64,000 bases of DNA from Balneola sp. (GCA_002696035.1 NZQV01000005.1:1-64000); one strand, 5' to 3'; counted from the stretch's first letter, positions 44,568 to 54,196 are shown. Translations and numbers: made by a program. Notes: generated from the sequence alone by a model not told the origin.

Positions 44568-46208
44568 TTAGTCGTTTATCATTGCACGCACAACCTGTGC
44601 TGCTTCAGCCGGTTTCACTTCCACAAAATTGATGATCTCTTCCTTGCTATATTTTCTTTCCGGAAGTTGCTTAGGACCTTTGGACTCTGGCAGGCTTGCA
44701 GCTGCTTCGCCTTCTTTGAGAGCTTGTCCCTGTCCTTCCTGACCATTCAGAGCTTGCTGTTTTTGCCCTTCGGAAACTTGCTTGTCTGCTTTGAATTCAC
44801 TCATCACGGTGAGATTGTCATCTCCCATTTTCTTGCGAATATTGTTGATCAACAACATGACAGCTATGAAAGTGAGCCCAATTATAGACCAGCGAAAAAT
44901 ATCGTTGTAGGAAGTAGGCTGATCTACGAAATAGCTCGCATTGTTTACAAATTCACGGTCAAAAAATTCAACCTGCTTAATACTAAGCTGATCGCCACGC
45001 TCCTCCTGCATACCCAGGGCCATCATCACCACTTCACGAAACCCTTCAATTTCTACTTCGGGATAAGGCTCATAGGTGACCTGTTCTTCTCCTTCCGGTC
45101 CTTCGTTCACCACTTTTTTGAAGTTAAGCAGCACCGAGGCGGTTACACTTTCCAGTTCCCCCTGTGTTTTTTCGAAGACTTCGCGGGTGCGGTTTACTTC
45201 ATAATTTCGGGTCTCAGAAGTTGAGGTATTTTCATTTGAGGAAACTACTACTGCACCACCTCGCTGATCAGCCGGTATACGCTGATCGAGGGGAAGTGGC
45301 TCAGACTGCTCGTTTGCATCTTGCTGTTCACGGGTTTCTTCAGAGATAATGGTCCGGCTATCAGGGTCAATAAGGTCTGATTCACGCAGTAACCGATCAA
45401 AATTATGGCTTACTGAAACACGAAGAATACTGTTTCCTGCTCCTAAAACACGATCCAGCATCGATTGCCCACGTTCGGTGAGGTAGGCTTCCGTCTTTTG
45501 GCGAAGCTGCATTTGTGTGCTTCCAAAGCCGAGTTCATCCTCCATGTTAATTTCGTCTGTCAAACGGTTTCCGGCCTGATCCAGCACCGTCACATTCGAG
45601 GCTTCCAGAGTTTCCACACTTCCGGCGATCAACCCGGTAATACCTTGGATCTGATCGTCATTTAGTTTTTTGCCTCTCTTTATATTTAAGATTACAGAGG
45701 CTGAAGCTTCCACGGCAGCATCTTCAAAAGGAGAACGCTCTGGTAACACCAGGTGAATGCGTGAAAATTCAACCTGCTCCAGGCTATTGATAGAACGGGC
45801 TAATTCGCCTTCCAGAGCTCGTTTCTTGTTCACCTGCTGCATGAAATCCGTCATCCCAAGCGCATTGGTATCAAAAAGTTCGTAGCCTTTTACATCAGAT
45901 GAAGCCGAAGTCCCTAGTGAGGCCAGCTGCATCCGCAGTTCATGCACCTGATCGTCGGACACAAATATGGCACCGCCTTCGCGCATCTCGTAATCCACAC
46001 CCTGATTTTTAAGTTCGGTCACGATCTCCTGTGCGGCATCGGGCTGCAGCTTCCCAAACAATAGGGAGTAGTTGGTTTGTTGTGACCAGTAAAAAATACC
46101 ACCGATCACAGCGATGACCATCACCATCAAACCAATAAACATAGCCCGCTGCGCATTACTTAAGGGACCAAAAAATTCTTGAAATGATTCTAAATACTTG
46201 TCCATCAA
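44568..46208 (-). CDS. fliF: FliF MS-ring protein
   Basis: This 546-residue protein has transmembrane helices near 21-42 and 430-450, the YscJ-type N-terminal region (YSLLFGKLQPDAAQEIVTELKNQGVDYEMREGGAIFVSDDQV) and a C-terminal tail expected to bind FliG. It starts 7 bases after the fliE stop. Confidence 0.95.
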   Translation of the reverse strand: MMDKYLESFQEFFGPLSNAQRAMFIGLMVMVIAVIGGIFYWSQQTNYSLLFGKLQPDAAQEIVTELKNQGVDYEMREGGAIFVSDDQVHELRMQLASLGTSASSDVKGYELFDTNALGMTDFMQQVNKKRALEGELARSINSLEQVEFSRIHLVLPERSPFEDAAVEASASVILNIKRGKKLNDDQIQGITGLIAGSVETLEASNVTVLDQAGNRLTDEINMEDELGFGSTQMQLRQKTEAYLTERGQSMLDRVLGAGNSILRVSVSHNFDRLLRESDLIDPDSRTIISEETREQQDANEQSEPLPLDQRIPADQRGGAVVVSSNENTSTSETRNYEVNRTREVFEKTQGELESVTASVLLNFKKVVNEGPEGEEQVTYEPYPEVEIEGFREVVMMALGMQEERGDQLSIKQVEFFDREFVNNASYFVDQPTSYNDIFRWSIIGLTFIAVMLLINNIRKKMGDDNLTVMSEFKADKQVSEGQKQQALNGQEGQGQALKEGEAAASLPESKGPKQLPERKYSKEEIINFVEVKPAEAAQVVRAMIND

Positions 46209-46215
46209 TCAGCTG

Positions 46216-46530
46216 TTATATTTGCATTCTGCTTAGTTCCTGGTAGGCTTCGATGGCTTTATTTCGTACTTCCACCATCATCTGGAAGCTGAGCTGTGCC
46301 CGCTGCATGGAGATCATTACATCGTGCACGTTATCGGTTTTACCGGCCACATAATCCTGCATGTTTTGCTCGGCCCCTTTCATGGAGCTATCTACTCCGT
46401 TCACGGCTTTCTTGAGCATGTCGGCAAAGGAATCCTGCCCATCCGGTATTTCGATCTCAAAATGCCGGGGATTGTTGAGCTCTACATTTTGTGGGACCTT
46501 AATACCCTGTAGTTGCGCTGGATCTATCAT
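46216..46530 (-). CDS. fliE: FliE MS-ring/rod adaptor
   Basis: This 104-residue protein has FADMLKKAVNGVDSSMKGAEQNMQDYVAGKTDNVHDVMISMQRAQLSFQMMVEVRNKAIEAYQELSRMQI, split here by pattern: the C-terminal AYQELSRMQI end is typical of FliE. It lies between the 76-residue gene and fliF. Confidence 0.93.
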   Translation of the reverse strand: MIDPAQLQGIKVPQNVELNNPRHFEIEIPDGQDSFADMLKKAVNGVDSSMKGAEQNMQDYVAGKTDNVHDVMISMQRAQLSFQMMVEVRNKAIEAYQELSRMQI

Positions 46531-46547
46531 CGTTTATACTTCCTGAT

Positions 46548-46778
46548 CTATATTCTGGTATCGATATTCATTCCACGTCTGAGCTGCTCCTGATTGAAGC
46601 TGCCATCTACAGAATAAAAGTCGAGGGTTTTATTTTCGGTGAATTTTTCTTCAATCAGTGAGGACTCATCTTGTGTTAAACCAGGCATGGCCGGTGCTTC
46701 TGCCGCCTGACGAAGAGAACTGGGTTGATTGAGTTGAGTTACTTGCTGCTGGGGAAATAAATTTCTGATTGCATTCAT
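46548..46778 (-). CDS. Small protein between flgC and fliE
   Basis: This 76-residue protein starts 2 bases after the flgC stop and ends 17 bases before fliE, so it is translated inside the basal-body operon. It has a Gln/Pro/Ala-rich N-terminus and a more ordered C-terminal half with TQDESSLIEEKF and FNQEQLRRGMNIDTRI. No signal peptide or membrane segment is seen. The family is not recognised; a rod-assembly accessory or early export substrate is possible. Confidence 0.7.
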   Translation of the reverse strand: MNAIRNLFPQQQVTQLNQPSSLRQAAEAPAMPGLTQDESSLIEEKFTENKTLDFYSVDGSFNQEQLRRGMNIDTRI

Positions 46779-46780
46779 AC

Positions 46781-47275
46781 TTAGATCTCCATCGATCGTT
46801 TAATAATTTCTTTTTCAGCTTCAATGCTGCTCAGGTTGGCTTCATATAACCTGTTGGCACTTACCATTTCAGCCATCTCACGAACGAGGTCGATATCCGG
46901 GTAACGCACCATTCCGTTTTCATCTGCATCGGGGTGATCCGGATCGAATTCAAATCGAAAGCTTTCGCGCTCAACTACGTTGAACTCGGGACCAAGTCCA
47001 CCTGTTTTGTCCGGAGATTTTGGAGCAAGCGGTCCTTGTCCGGGATTAAATTGTCCTGCTCCGCCGCCCAGCGTCTCGCCCAGCACTTTCATGAAATTAT
47101 CCTGAGTTGGCCCTTTAGTTTGTACGGTTTGTGGCCGATAAACATTATCAGCGCCCTTGGGAGCTGTAGTTTGTGCATTGGCAATATTGCGGGAAGCAAC
47201 CGCAAGGCGCTCGCGTTGTACAGCAAGACCTTGTGCAGCAGTTTGAAATGTTGATGAAATTCTATCTGGTAACAT
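46781..47275 (-). CDS. flgC: FlgC proximal rod protein
   Basis: This 164-residue protein has the rod N-terminal motif (LAVASRNIANAQTTAPKG) and the FlgC C-terminal pattern VRYPDIDLVREMAEMVSANRLYEANLSSIEAEKEII. The motif region carries TTAPKG rather than TPGYK, a common FlgC variation. Confidence 0.93.
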   Translation of the reverse strand: MLPDRISSTFQTAAQGLAVQRERLAVASRNIANAQTTAPKGADNVYRPQTVQTKGPTQDNFMKVLGETLGGGAGQFNPGQGPLAPKSPDKTGGLGPEFNVVERESFRFEFDPDHPDADENGMVRYPDIDLVREMAEMVSANRLYEANLSSIEAEKEIIKRSMEI

Positions 47276-47286
47276 AGGTTAGTCTT

Positions 47287-47631
47287 TTAGCGGTTAACTC
47301 CGGTAATTCCATTTTTCAGCATGCTGAAATGATGCCGCAGAGAGCGTGTCACCACTTGTACACGAATCTGTGTATCAGCCATTTCGATCATTTCATCTTC
47401 CAGAACCACATTTTCGTCGGTTTGCCGGATAGCCCCGGTTACATCTTTCATTCCGGAAACGCCCTTACGCTGTTGTGCTCGCTGAAGCTCATCTTCGAAC
47501 TGAACTTCATGGCGTTTATATCCCGGGGTGTCGGCATTGGCAATATTTGAAGCCGTCATTTTCTGACGAAGCGAATAGGTATCCATCGCTTTGCTCAGCA
47601 TCTGGCTGTGACTACTATCAATAAACTTCAT
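47287..47631 (-). CDS. flgB: FlgB proximal rod protein
   Basis: This 114-residue protein has MTASNIANADTPGYKRHEVQFEDEL and a C-terminal helix. It is the first gene of the operon running to flgE, with AAGG 5 bases before the ATG and a sigma-54 promoter at 47673-47688. Confidence 0.94.
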   Translation of the reverse strand: MKFIDSSHSQMLSKAMDTYSLRQKMTASNIANADTPGYKRHEVQFEDELQRAQQRKGVSGMKDVTGAIRQTDENVVLEDEMIEMADTQIRVQVVTRSLRHHFSMLKNGITGVNR

Positions 47632-47672
47632 TGACCTTGGTGTTGATTACTTTGATTATTCTTCTGCCCTTG

Positions 47673-47688
47673 TGCAATTGTTATGCCA
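47673..47688 (-). promoter_or_regulatory. Sigma-54 promoter of the flgB operon
   Basis: The reverse strand reads TGGCATAACAATTGCA with GG-N10-GC spacing, about 42 bases before the flgB ATG. Confidence 0.85.
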
Positions 47689-47813
47689 TCTCAACTTTTT
47701 TAGCTAATTTGAGGCTCAGTTAGGTTTCAGAAACAGAAAACACATTTAAGGGTAGTATACAATTGACCTTTTGGTGGCAAATTTTTCCTCGGTGAGTGAT
47801 AATTATGCCAGTG

Positions 47814-47841
47814 CTAAAGAATTACCGATCTGCGTTGATAA
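47814..47841 (+). promoter_or_regulatory. Possible sigma-28 promoter of the sensor kinase gene
   Basis: CTAAAG (47814-47819) and TGATAA (47836-47841) are separated by 16 bases, the FliA spacing seen elsewhere, but each box has one change. It lies about 80 bases before the ATG at 47922. Confidence 0.45.
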
Positions 47842-47921
47842 CTTGGGAACTCATCCCTGAACATGTACCTACAAGTCATGTGATAAGAGACGGTAATCCA
47901 CATAATTTTTAGTCATTTTTC

Positions 47922-48860
47922 ATGAAATTCCTTCAACAATTTATAGCAGATCTTCAGTACCCAGTGTTTATTACCAGGGAGAGTAGTCCTGAAATTCAGT
48001 TTGCCAATTCTATTGCTGTTAATAAAGCAGGAAAGCCTTCATTAGACGGAACATCATTGGATGATAGCGTGAAGCGATACCCCACTTTATTAAATGGCAG
48101 ATCGTATGGACAGTATCTGCGGGAGTGGTATGAGATAAAGGAACGAGCTATTAAAAATGGAGACTGTTCTTACCTGGTTACGGAACTGAGATACAGAGAC
48201 GACCTCCCCTTCGGAGAATCTTTTGAGAACTGGAAAAAGATGGTGGAAGTTATGCTCCATCGCCTGCGGTCACCCCTCACCGGCATTGCCGGTTATCTGG
48301 AAATGATGGAAGAGGAAAACACCAATAAAGACCTGGAAAAACGATTCTCACCCATCAACAAGGGATTCGATCAGGTTTTTGATATCATGGATGAACTGGA
48401 GGAACTGTACCAGCTTGACAATACCTTTGACGATGAAGGATTTACCGAGATATCCCCGCAGCAGACCCTCCAGGAAACAACTGATCTTTTTTCCGAGGAA
48501 GCCCGACAGCGTTTTCAATTTCAAAATCCCCAGCCCGACTTAACCATACTCTCTGATCCTGAACCGCTCCGCTTATTACTGCGCCAGCTTCTTGAAAATG
48601 CCCTGCGTCATTCCGATGGCGATATTTCAATTTCCCTGAATTCTCAGAATCCCGTTACTATTACTATTGAAAATGAAGCCGGGGACATCACACCTGAGAT
48701 CACTGAAAAAGCGTTCTTCCCCTTTGTAACCTCACGTGCTGATGACCTTGGCATTGGCCTTACCACCGCTCTGCTGCAGGCCAACAGGATCGGAGCCACA
48801 CTCTTTTTCGAACATAAAGAAGAGAAAATAGCGGTAAGCCTTGTTTTCCCGTTCCAGTAA
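47922..48860 (+). CDS. Soluble sensor histidine kinase, candidate partner of the sigma-54 activator
   Basis: This 312-residue protein has no membrane segment. It has an N-terminal PAS-like region (1-95), a dimerisation domain with phospho-acceptor His113 in MLHRLRSPLTGIAGYLEMM, an N-box (LLENALRHSD), and a G-box (DDLGIGLTTALLQ). The family normally has an acidic residue right after the histidine (H-E/D-L-R); here it is Arg. It is divergent from flgB. It could be the FlrB/FlgS/AtoS-type kinase for the activator at 10926, but that pairing is inferred from context. Confidence 0.85.
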   Translation: MKFLQQFIADLQYPVFITRESSPEIQFANSIAVNKAGKPSLDGTSLDDSVKRYPTLLNGRSYGQYLREWYEIKERAIKNGDCSYLVTELRYRDDLPFGESFENWKKMVEVMLHRLRSPLTGIAGYLEMMEEENTNKDLEKRFSPINKGFDQVFDIMDELEELYQLDNTFDDEGFTEISPQQTLQETTDLFSEEARQRFQFQNPQPDLTILSDPEPLRLLLRQLLENALRHSDGDISISLNSQNPVTITIENEAGDITPEITEKAFFPFVTSRADDLGIGLTTALLQANRIGATLFFEHKEEKIAVSLVFPFQ

Positions 48861-48995
48861 TTTCCCTCCTCTTTATTCCGTTTCTTCTGTGGTTCTCAAC
48901 AGATCTTTTTTCCATACCTGGAGATATTTTCCTCTCGGATCCTATTCATATGACCATCCCCCTTCTCTAATCATCACTTGGCGGTTTTTGTTCTT

Positions 48996-49012
48996 TTGGC
49001 ATGAGAAATGCA
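48996..49012 (+). promoter_or_regulatory. Sigma-54 promoter of the Aer-like gene
   Basis: TTGGCATGAGAAATGCA has the GG-N10-GC spacing of RpoN promoters. It overlaps an upstream in-frame ATG at 49001, which argues that translation starts at 49061. Confidence 0.75.
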
Positions 49013-49060
49013 GTTAGGTTGCAATGTCAACAATTAAAAAAGACACCAAAGCAGCATAGC

Positions 49061-50446
49061 ATGCAAGCCATCGACCAAAATTTATTTAAGCTCAAAGACC
49101 TGGAACAACCTGTGCCCGTGGATGCAGAAAGTCCTTTTAAGATCAGGGAACTGTTCTTTTCCATTACAGACCCAAAATCTCATATTCAATTTGCCAACGA
49201 TGTTTTTATCCGCATCAGTAAATATGAGCAAGAAGAGATCATCGGACAGCTTCATAAAGTAATCCGCCATCCTGATATGCCACGATCCGTTTTTCATGTG
49301 TTCTGGGAATACCTTTTAGCCAATAAACCGGTGGCGGCTTATGTGAAGAATATGGCCAAAGACGGTTCTTATTATTGGGTGATGGCTTTGGCTTTTCCCT
49401 GCAAAGGAGGCTATTTATCCATTCGGTTAAAACCAAGCAGTCCTTTATTCCATAAAGTAAAGGATATCTACGCTTCTACTTTAGCACACGAAAAAGAAGC
49501 CGAGAAACTGACAGGTAAGCGAAAAGCGATGCTCTCAGGGAAAGAGAGCCTGTTGACATCACTCCAAAAAGAAGGCTTTGCCGATTATCAGGAGTTTATG
49601 TGGAATGCATTGCAGGCAGAGATGTCGCACCGGGAACAGCAGATCCAAAGCTTAATGGTTACGTCAAGAAAAGAGGTGGACGTTCCCCCGGCATTATTGG
49701 AGCTGGAAACTGTACTCAGTGAACTCGTGCTTTCACTCGAAAAACTGAAGACGCTGCATGGCGGACTGATGTCGCACTCGGATTACATTCTGAATCTGGC
49801 CCGTTCCATTCTACTGCTGTCACTGAATGCACAGATCGGCTCAGCAAAACTGGATGGCGAGGATCTCTCCCTGTCCGTAGTAGCCGAAAAAATGGGCGAA
49901 CAGTCTGTTGATGGCGAAGAAAAACTGATCCGGATGAAACGTAGTATTCAGGAATTCAGTGAGCTTATCGGCACGCTAAACTTTGATATCATCTCATCGA
50001 AGCTTCAGGTTGAAATGACCATCGACTTTATAAAAGAATTAAGATCAAAGAAAAACCACGAATTCTATTCCTTCATCACGCCTGATGAAACACAGGAACT
50101 GCTTTTTGATGCTTTTCTGCCAAATATGGACCGCATAGTTACAGGCCTTGGAAAAGTCTCGGGATCTATGCAAGACCTGCTTTCCGGGGTGAAAACTATC
50201 GAGCGGTTTTTGATGGTGCTTCGGTTCATTCACATTACCGGAAAGGTGGAAGTGGCGCGTATGAATGACAGTCAGAACTCATTTTCAACAACCTTTCAGG
50301 AACTGGTCACAGAAATTGAAACCGCTGAATCTCACCTTACTGAACTGGAAAATGTGGTCCTTGAAAATAAAGACACTGTAAGCATATACCTTAAGCTACA
50401 GCAACGGATAAAGAAACTTTCTGAGGAGCTTAATTTCAATCGTTAG
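49061..50446 (+). CDS. Soluble Aer-like PAS protein with degenerate chemoreceptor hairpin
   Basis: This 461-residue protein has an N-terminal PAS domain (about 25-130) with the Aer-type motif VIRHPDMPRSVF and the KDGSYYWV pattern. There is no membrane anchor. The C-terminal 260 residues are helical, and 245-285 (LARSILLLSLNAQIGSAKLDGEDLSLSVVAEKM) aligns with the chemoreceptor hairpin consensus [29 protein letters not shown], but most kinase-control residues are changed. It may be a redox sensor that no longer, or differently, contacts CheA and CheW. The start at 49061 is chosen because the upstream ATG lies inside the sigma-54 promoter. Confidence 0.75.
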   Translation: MQAIDQNLFKLKDLEQPVPVDAESPFKIRELFFSITDPKSHIQFANDVFIRISKYEQEEIIGQLHKVIRHPDMPRSVFHVFWEYLLANKPVAAYVKNMAKDGSYYWVMALAFPCKGGYLSIRLKPSSPLFHKVKDIYASTLAHEKEAEKLTGKRKAMLSGKESLLTSLQKEGFADYQEFMWNALQAEMSHREQQIQSLMVTSRKEVDVPPALLELETVLSELVLSLEKLKTLHGGLMSHSDYILNLARSILLLSLNAQIGSAKLDGEDLSLSVVAEKMGEQSVDGEEKLIRMKRSIQEFSELIGTLNFDIISSKLQVEMTIDFIKELRSKKNHEFYSFITPDETQELLFDAFLPNMDRIVTGLGKVSGSMQDLLSGVKTIERFLMVLRFIHITGKVEVARMNDSQNSFSTTFQELVTEIETAESHLTELENVVLENKDTVSIYLKLQQRIKKLSEELNFNR

Positions 50447-50472
50447 CTTGAAAGGAGTAATGGAAATGTCTG

Positions 50473-51738
50473 TTAAAACGGATTTCCCAGCCTCGCATTT
50501 GAAGCACCTTTGGCATCACTGATCTCAAAGTGTAAATAAAAATTGGTGCCGGTCAGGTCGGAAGTATATTGGTAGACTCCTTCCAGCTGATCGACCAGCA
50601 GATTCAACAGTTCATATCCGGTTGTTTTCTTTCGTTCTCCGATCACCTGATATTTCATAGGAAGCCCCACACCGTTGTCGGTAATAGAGAGAAAAACCAG
50701 GTTACTGCGTTGATATAATTTCACCCAGATCTTACCCTTTTCCCTGTCTTCAAAGGCATGTTTGAATACGTTTGATATCACTTCGTGCAGGATCAGCGAC
50801 AAGGGATGGGCCTGATTTATATTCAAATTCACGATCTCAAGATCGTTATCGATCTCTGACTTCTCATACTCTTCCCGATATAAACCGCCCACCGATTCCA
50901 CGATACGCTTTACAATTTTCGAGAACTCAATGTTGCTCAGGCTTTGGGATTCATAAAGTGCTTCGTGCATGGAAGCCATCGACTGCACTCGGCCTGCAGA
51001 GGTAAGCAGCCTGTTTTGTAGCAATCTGCTGTTTTCGTTAAAGGCCTGTAGCTGCATCAGTCCGGAAACAATTGCCAGGTTATTTTTTACGCGATGATGA
51101 AGTTCAGCGAGCAGCACATTCTTTTCTTCCAGCGCTTGCTGCAGCTTATTTTCCGTTTTTCTAAATGGACTTATATCCTGCCCGGAAAGTATAAAACCGG
51201 TGATGAAGCCATAGGAATCTTCCAGAGGCATCAGCGATCCTGAAAAACTATACTCTTCGCCACATTTGCGTACTTGTTTCATTTCGCCTCGCCAGACTCT
51301 GCCTTTTTGCAAGGCGCGGGCAAATTCTTCAGCACCTTTGGATTCAATTACCCCGGAGAGAACAGAAGTATCCTGATCTTTGATCTCTTCAAGGGCATAA
51401 CCGGTCGTCTCCGTAAATTTAGGGTTTACAAATTCAAAATGTCCCCAACGACCCAGAATAGCGATCATCGCCGGGTTCAGCTCCAGCGCCTTCATTAATT
51501 TAGATTGGGACGGATAGGTTTCTTCGGGTTCTTCCTCGGCTACTCCATAAACATCAAAAAAAGAACCCAGTGCAGGATTATTCCTTAAATCTCCATGCAT
51601 GGCCATAATTTCACTGACCTTAAGACCTTCCTTCAGTATCTGATTCAGATCCGCAACTTTTCCAGGACTTCCATTTTCTACTGAAAGTGCAGAGGAAGAT
51701 TCACCATTTTTCGGATTTGATGATTTACGGTCTTTCAA
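50473..51738 (-). CDS. PAS-containing HisKA_2-family histidine kinase
   Basis: This 421-residue cytoplasmic protein has a PAS domain (about 85-195; GRWGHFEFVNPKFTETTGYALEEI) and a HisKA_2 dimerisation domain with ELHHRVKNNLAIVSGLMQLQ (phospho-acceptor His214 or His215), followed by an HATPase domain (LILHEVISNVFKHAFED, ITDNGVGLP). Kinases of this family usually signal to stand-alone receiver or PAS outputs. It lies downstream of a chemoreceptor gene with a 184-base gap. The target is unknown. Confidence 0.9.
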   Translation of the reverse strand: MKDRKSSNPKNGESSSALSVENGSPGKVADLNQILKEGLKVSEIMAMHGDLRNNPALGSFFDVYGVAEEEPEETYPSQSKLMKALELNPAMIAILGRWGHFEFVNPKFTETTGYALEEIKDQDTSVLSGVIESKGAEEFARALQKGRVWRGEMKQVRKCGEEYSFSGSLMPLEDSYGFITGFILSGQDISPFRKTENKLQQALEEKNVLLAELHHRVKNNLAIVSGLMQLQAFNENSRLLQNRLLTSAGRVQSMASMHEALYESQSLSNIEFSKIVKRIVESVGGLYREEYEKSEIDNDLEIVNLNINQAHPLSLILHEVISNVFKHAFEDREKGKIWVKLYQRSNLVFLSITDNGVGLPMKYQVIGERKKTTGYELLNLLVDQLEGVYQYTSDLTGTNFYLHFEISDAKGASNARLGNPF

Positions 51739-51922
51739 AATATCTCCGGATGATTTTTTGGAGTTGGTTGGTCAGGTCATGATCAGTTATTCATTGCTAC
51801 CGTACGAGATAGTTTTGGTATTCATTTTTGGTGAACTCTTAGACTCCGCAGACTCTTCACGCTAGATTATCATTGGTTTGGTCTTGTTGAAGCCTTTTGG
51901 AATTCACCATTTTCACGCTCAG

Positions 51923-53602
51923 TTAGTTCTTACTCATAAAGAAATCGTTAACGGTATCTTTATGGGCATGGCCATTCTTATAATTTCCATTCCTGCTGTG
52001 GCCATTTCCATTTGGGGAATGATATCCATTACCATTCAACCCATTTATAGATGTTCCATTTGTACGGGCAGCAGCTTTTTGGAGTGAACCTTTCTCATTA
52101 TGCCCGATCAGATCCATCAAGTTGCGAACTATGCCTTTCAGTTCGCTGGCCTGAGATGATAACTCTTCAGATGCGCTGGCTGATTCTTCAGCAGATGACG
52201 CATTGGACTGAACCACTTCATCGATCTCACGCATCACCGAATTTAGCTGCTCAATACCCGTTGCCTGTTCTTTTGATGCAGCCGAGATCTCGACCACCAT
52301 CGTACTTACATTCCCAATACTCTCTTCAATACGTTTCAGGTTGGCAGAAACTTCTTCTGCTACACTTGCTCCACGATCCGAACTTTCCTGAGAGCGCTGA
52401 ATCAATTCAGATGTGTTACGGGCGGCTTCTGCACTGCGTTGAGCAAGATTCCGTACTTCTTCCGCTACCACAGCAAATCCTTTACCGGCTTCTCCGGCAC
52501 GGGCAGCTTCAACCGCAGCATTTAATGCCAACAGGTTGGTCTGGAAGGCAATATCATCGATCGTCTTTATGATCTTGGATGTTTCTTCCGAAGAATTCTT
52601 GATCTCATCCATGGCCTTGGTCATACGCTGCATGGCTTGCACTCCATTTTCAACGAGAGGTCTAGACTCATTCATGGCAAATTCAGCCTGACTTGAATTC
52701 TCAGCCGACTGTTTGGTTTGAGCCGACATTTCCTCCAGAGATGAAGTGGTCTCCTGAAGATTCGCTGCCTGCTGACTGGTACTTTCAGCCAGACTTTGAC
52801 TGGAAGAAGACACTTCTGTGGAAGCCGACTGAACCTGGTCGCTGGCAGAATTCAGGACATTGATCACAGATAGCAAGTTGTTGCCAATAGATCGTTTCAT
52901 GATCAAACCAAATATAAAAGCACCTAATACAGAGAAGATCCCTACAACAGTAATGATCCATCTGTAATTGGTTACCGTACTACTTGTGAGAGCTGCCAGT
53001 TCTCTTGCGCCGTCCTCGGCTGCCTGATTGATCTCAGAACTGATCGCCAAAAGATTTTGGTACTGCTGATCAGCATTTTCCTTAGCCTGCTCTAATTTTG
53101 ATGTAAGTGCATTTAGCTGAGACAGATCATTGGTTGTAGCCAACTCTTCATTAGCTTCACGGAAAGCCTGCAAGTTCAATTTATAGCTTTCAATGGCAGT
53201 TTTCAGATTACCGATCTCTGCTGTCAATAGCGGCAGGTCATACGTTTGCTCATATTCTTCCAGTTCGGCATACTCTCCTTCTATTTTCTCAAATCTATCC
53301 AAAGCCGATTTAATATATTCCTCATTGTTAGAGTTGGAATACTGTAAATGTTCGTATCCTGCTTTTCGCACTGCAACTTCAAGGGCTGAAGCTGTGCCCC
53401 ATTCTGCGATATATGCATTTGCAATCTCATCTGCATAAGCATTGATCTTAGTGAGCGAGAAAATAGAAATAGCCCCCACGATCATGATCACCACAGAAGC
53501 TGTAACCGTCAGAAACAGAATTCTTTTTCCTATGGTCCATTTTGCTCCTTCAGCACTGTTCGTGCTATTTACTTTTTCGAGGATCTTATCTTTTAGCGAC
53601 AT
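51923..53602 (-). CDS. Methyl-accepting chemotaxis protein 1 (HAMP-less)
   Basis: This 559-residue receptor has TM1 (about 27-50), a periplasmic four-helix-type sensor (51-212), TM2 (213-235) and a cytoplasmic signalling domain with the conserved tip ([33 protein letters not shown]). TM2 runs almost directly into the signalling helices with no HAMP domain. The ATG at 53602 aligns with the starts of the other two receptors; a TTG at 53677 with an AGAGG Shine-Dalgarno would add 25 residues. A sigma-28 promoter lies at 53728-53755. The C-terminus is Asn/Gly/His-rich and ends in a short polar tail. Confidence 0.92.
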   Translation of the reverse strand: MSLKDKILEKVNSTNSAEGAKWTIGKRILFLTVTASVVIMIVGAISIFSLTKINAYADEIANAYIAEWGTASALEVAVRKAGYEHLQYSNSNNEEYIKSALDRFEKIEGEYAELEEYEQTYDLPLLTAEIGNLKTAIESYKLNLQAFREANEELATTNDLSQLNALTSKLEQAKENADQQYQNLLAISSEINQAAEDGARELAALTSSTVTNYRWIITVVGIFSVLGAFIFGLIMKRSIGNNLLSVINVLNSASDQVQSASTEVSSSSQSLAESTSQQAANLQETTSSLEEMSAQTKQSAENSSQAEFAMNESRPLVENGVQAMQRMTKAMDEIKNSSEETSKIIKTIDDIAFQTNLLALNAAVEAARAGEAGKGFAVVAEEVRNLAQRSAEAARNTSELIQRSQESSDRGASVAEEVSANLKRIEESIGNVSTMVVEISAASKEQATGIEQLNSVMREIDEVVQSNASSAEESASASEELSSQASELKGIVRNLMDLIGHNEKGSLQKAAARTNGTSINGLNGNGYHSPNGNGHSRNGNYKNGHAHKDTVNDFFMSKN

Positions 53603-53727
53603 AGTTCTTGGTTTTTTGTAGTGATCCGGCTCATTCTTAGGTTTGCAGGACGTTGATTCATTAATTTTCTGTTTCAATTACCTCTCATTTATCCTTCACT
53701 GGCATAGAAGGGATAGAGGTTTTCTTA

Positions 53728-53755
53728 TTATCGGACGAAACCAAAAATTCTTAAG
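53728..53755 (-). promoter_or_regulatory. Sigma-28 promoter of chemoreceptor 1
   Basis: CTTAAG (53750-53755) and CGATAA (53728-53733) on the reverse strand are 16 bases apart, just after the cheY stop at 53774. Confidence 0.86.
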
Positions 53756-53773
53756 GCAGAATTGCGATTTTTT

Positions 53774-54163
53774 TTAGTCCGCTTTAGAGAAGCTGTCGTT
53801 GATCTTATCTTTCAGGTACAAATGGGTTAGCGGCTTATGCACAAAGCCCATTCCCTTTCGCTGAATGGCATCGATACGATCTTCATCACTTTCTGTAGAA
53901 ACCACGATAGCCGGAATTTTACTCCACTCAGGATGATCGTAGGTATAATCAAGCATTTCCATTCCATCCATCACCGGCATATAGATATCAACAAGCATGA
54001 GATCCACTTTTTTCTCGCCGAGCACTTCCAGACCTACTTTACCATTTTCCGCTTCATAGATCTCATTTACTTCCACATCCAGTTCTGCGGAAAGAACGGT
54101 ACTTCGCAACACTACCCGCATAGCCGGATCATCTTCCACAATCAACACATTGATCTTTTTCAT
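53774..54163 (-). CDS. CheY-like single-domain response regulator 1
   Basis: This 129-residue receiver has IVEDDPAM, the phospho-acceptor motif MLVDIYMPVMDG, the VVSTES switch residues and the GFVHKP lysine motif. It follows the tail-anchored protein gene in the receptor-2 operon and precedes the promoter of receptor 1. Which of the three CheY-like proteins binds the motor cannot be told. Confidence 0.9.
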   Translation of the reverse strand: MKKINVLIVEDDPAMRVVLRSTVLSAELDVEVNEIYEAENGKVGLEVLGEKKVDLMLVDIYMPVMDGMEMLDYTYDHPEWSKIPAIVVSTESDEDRIDAIQRKGMGFVHKPLTHLYLKDKINDSFSKAD

Positions 54164-54196
54164 TGCTCTAAAGACACTTTAGTACTTATTTGGGGT

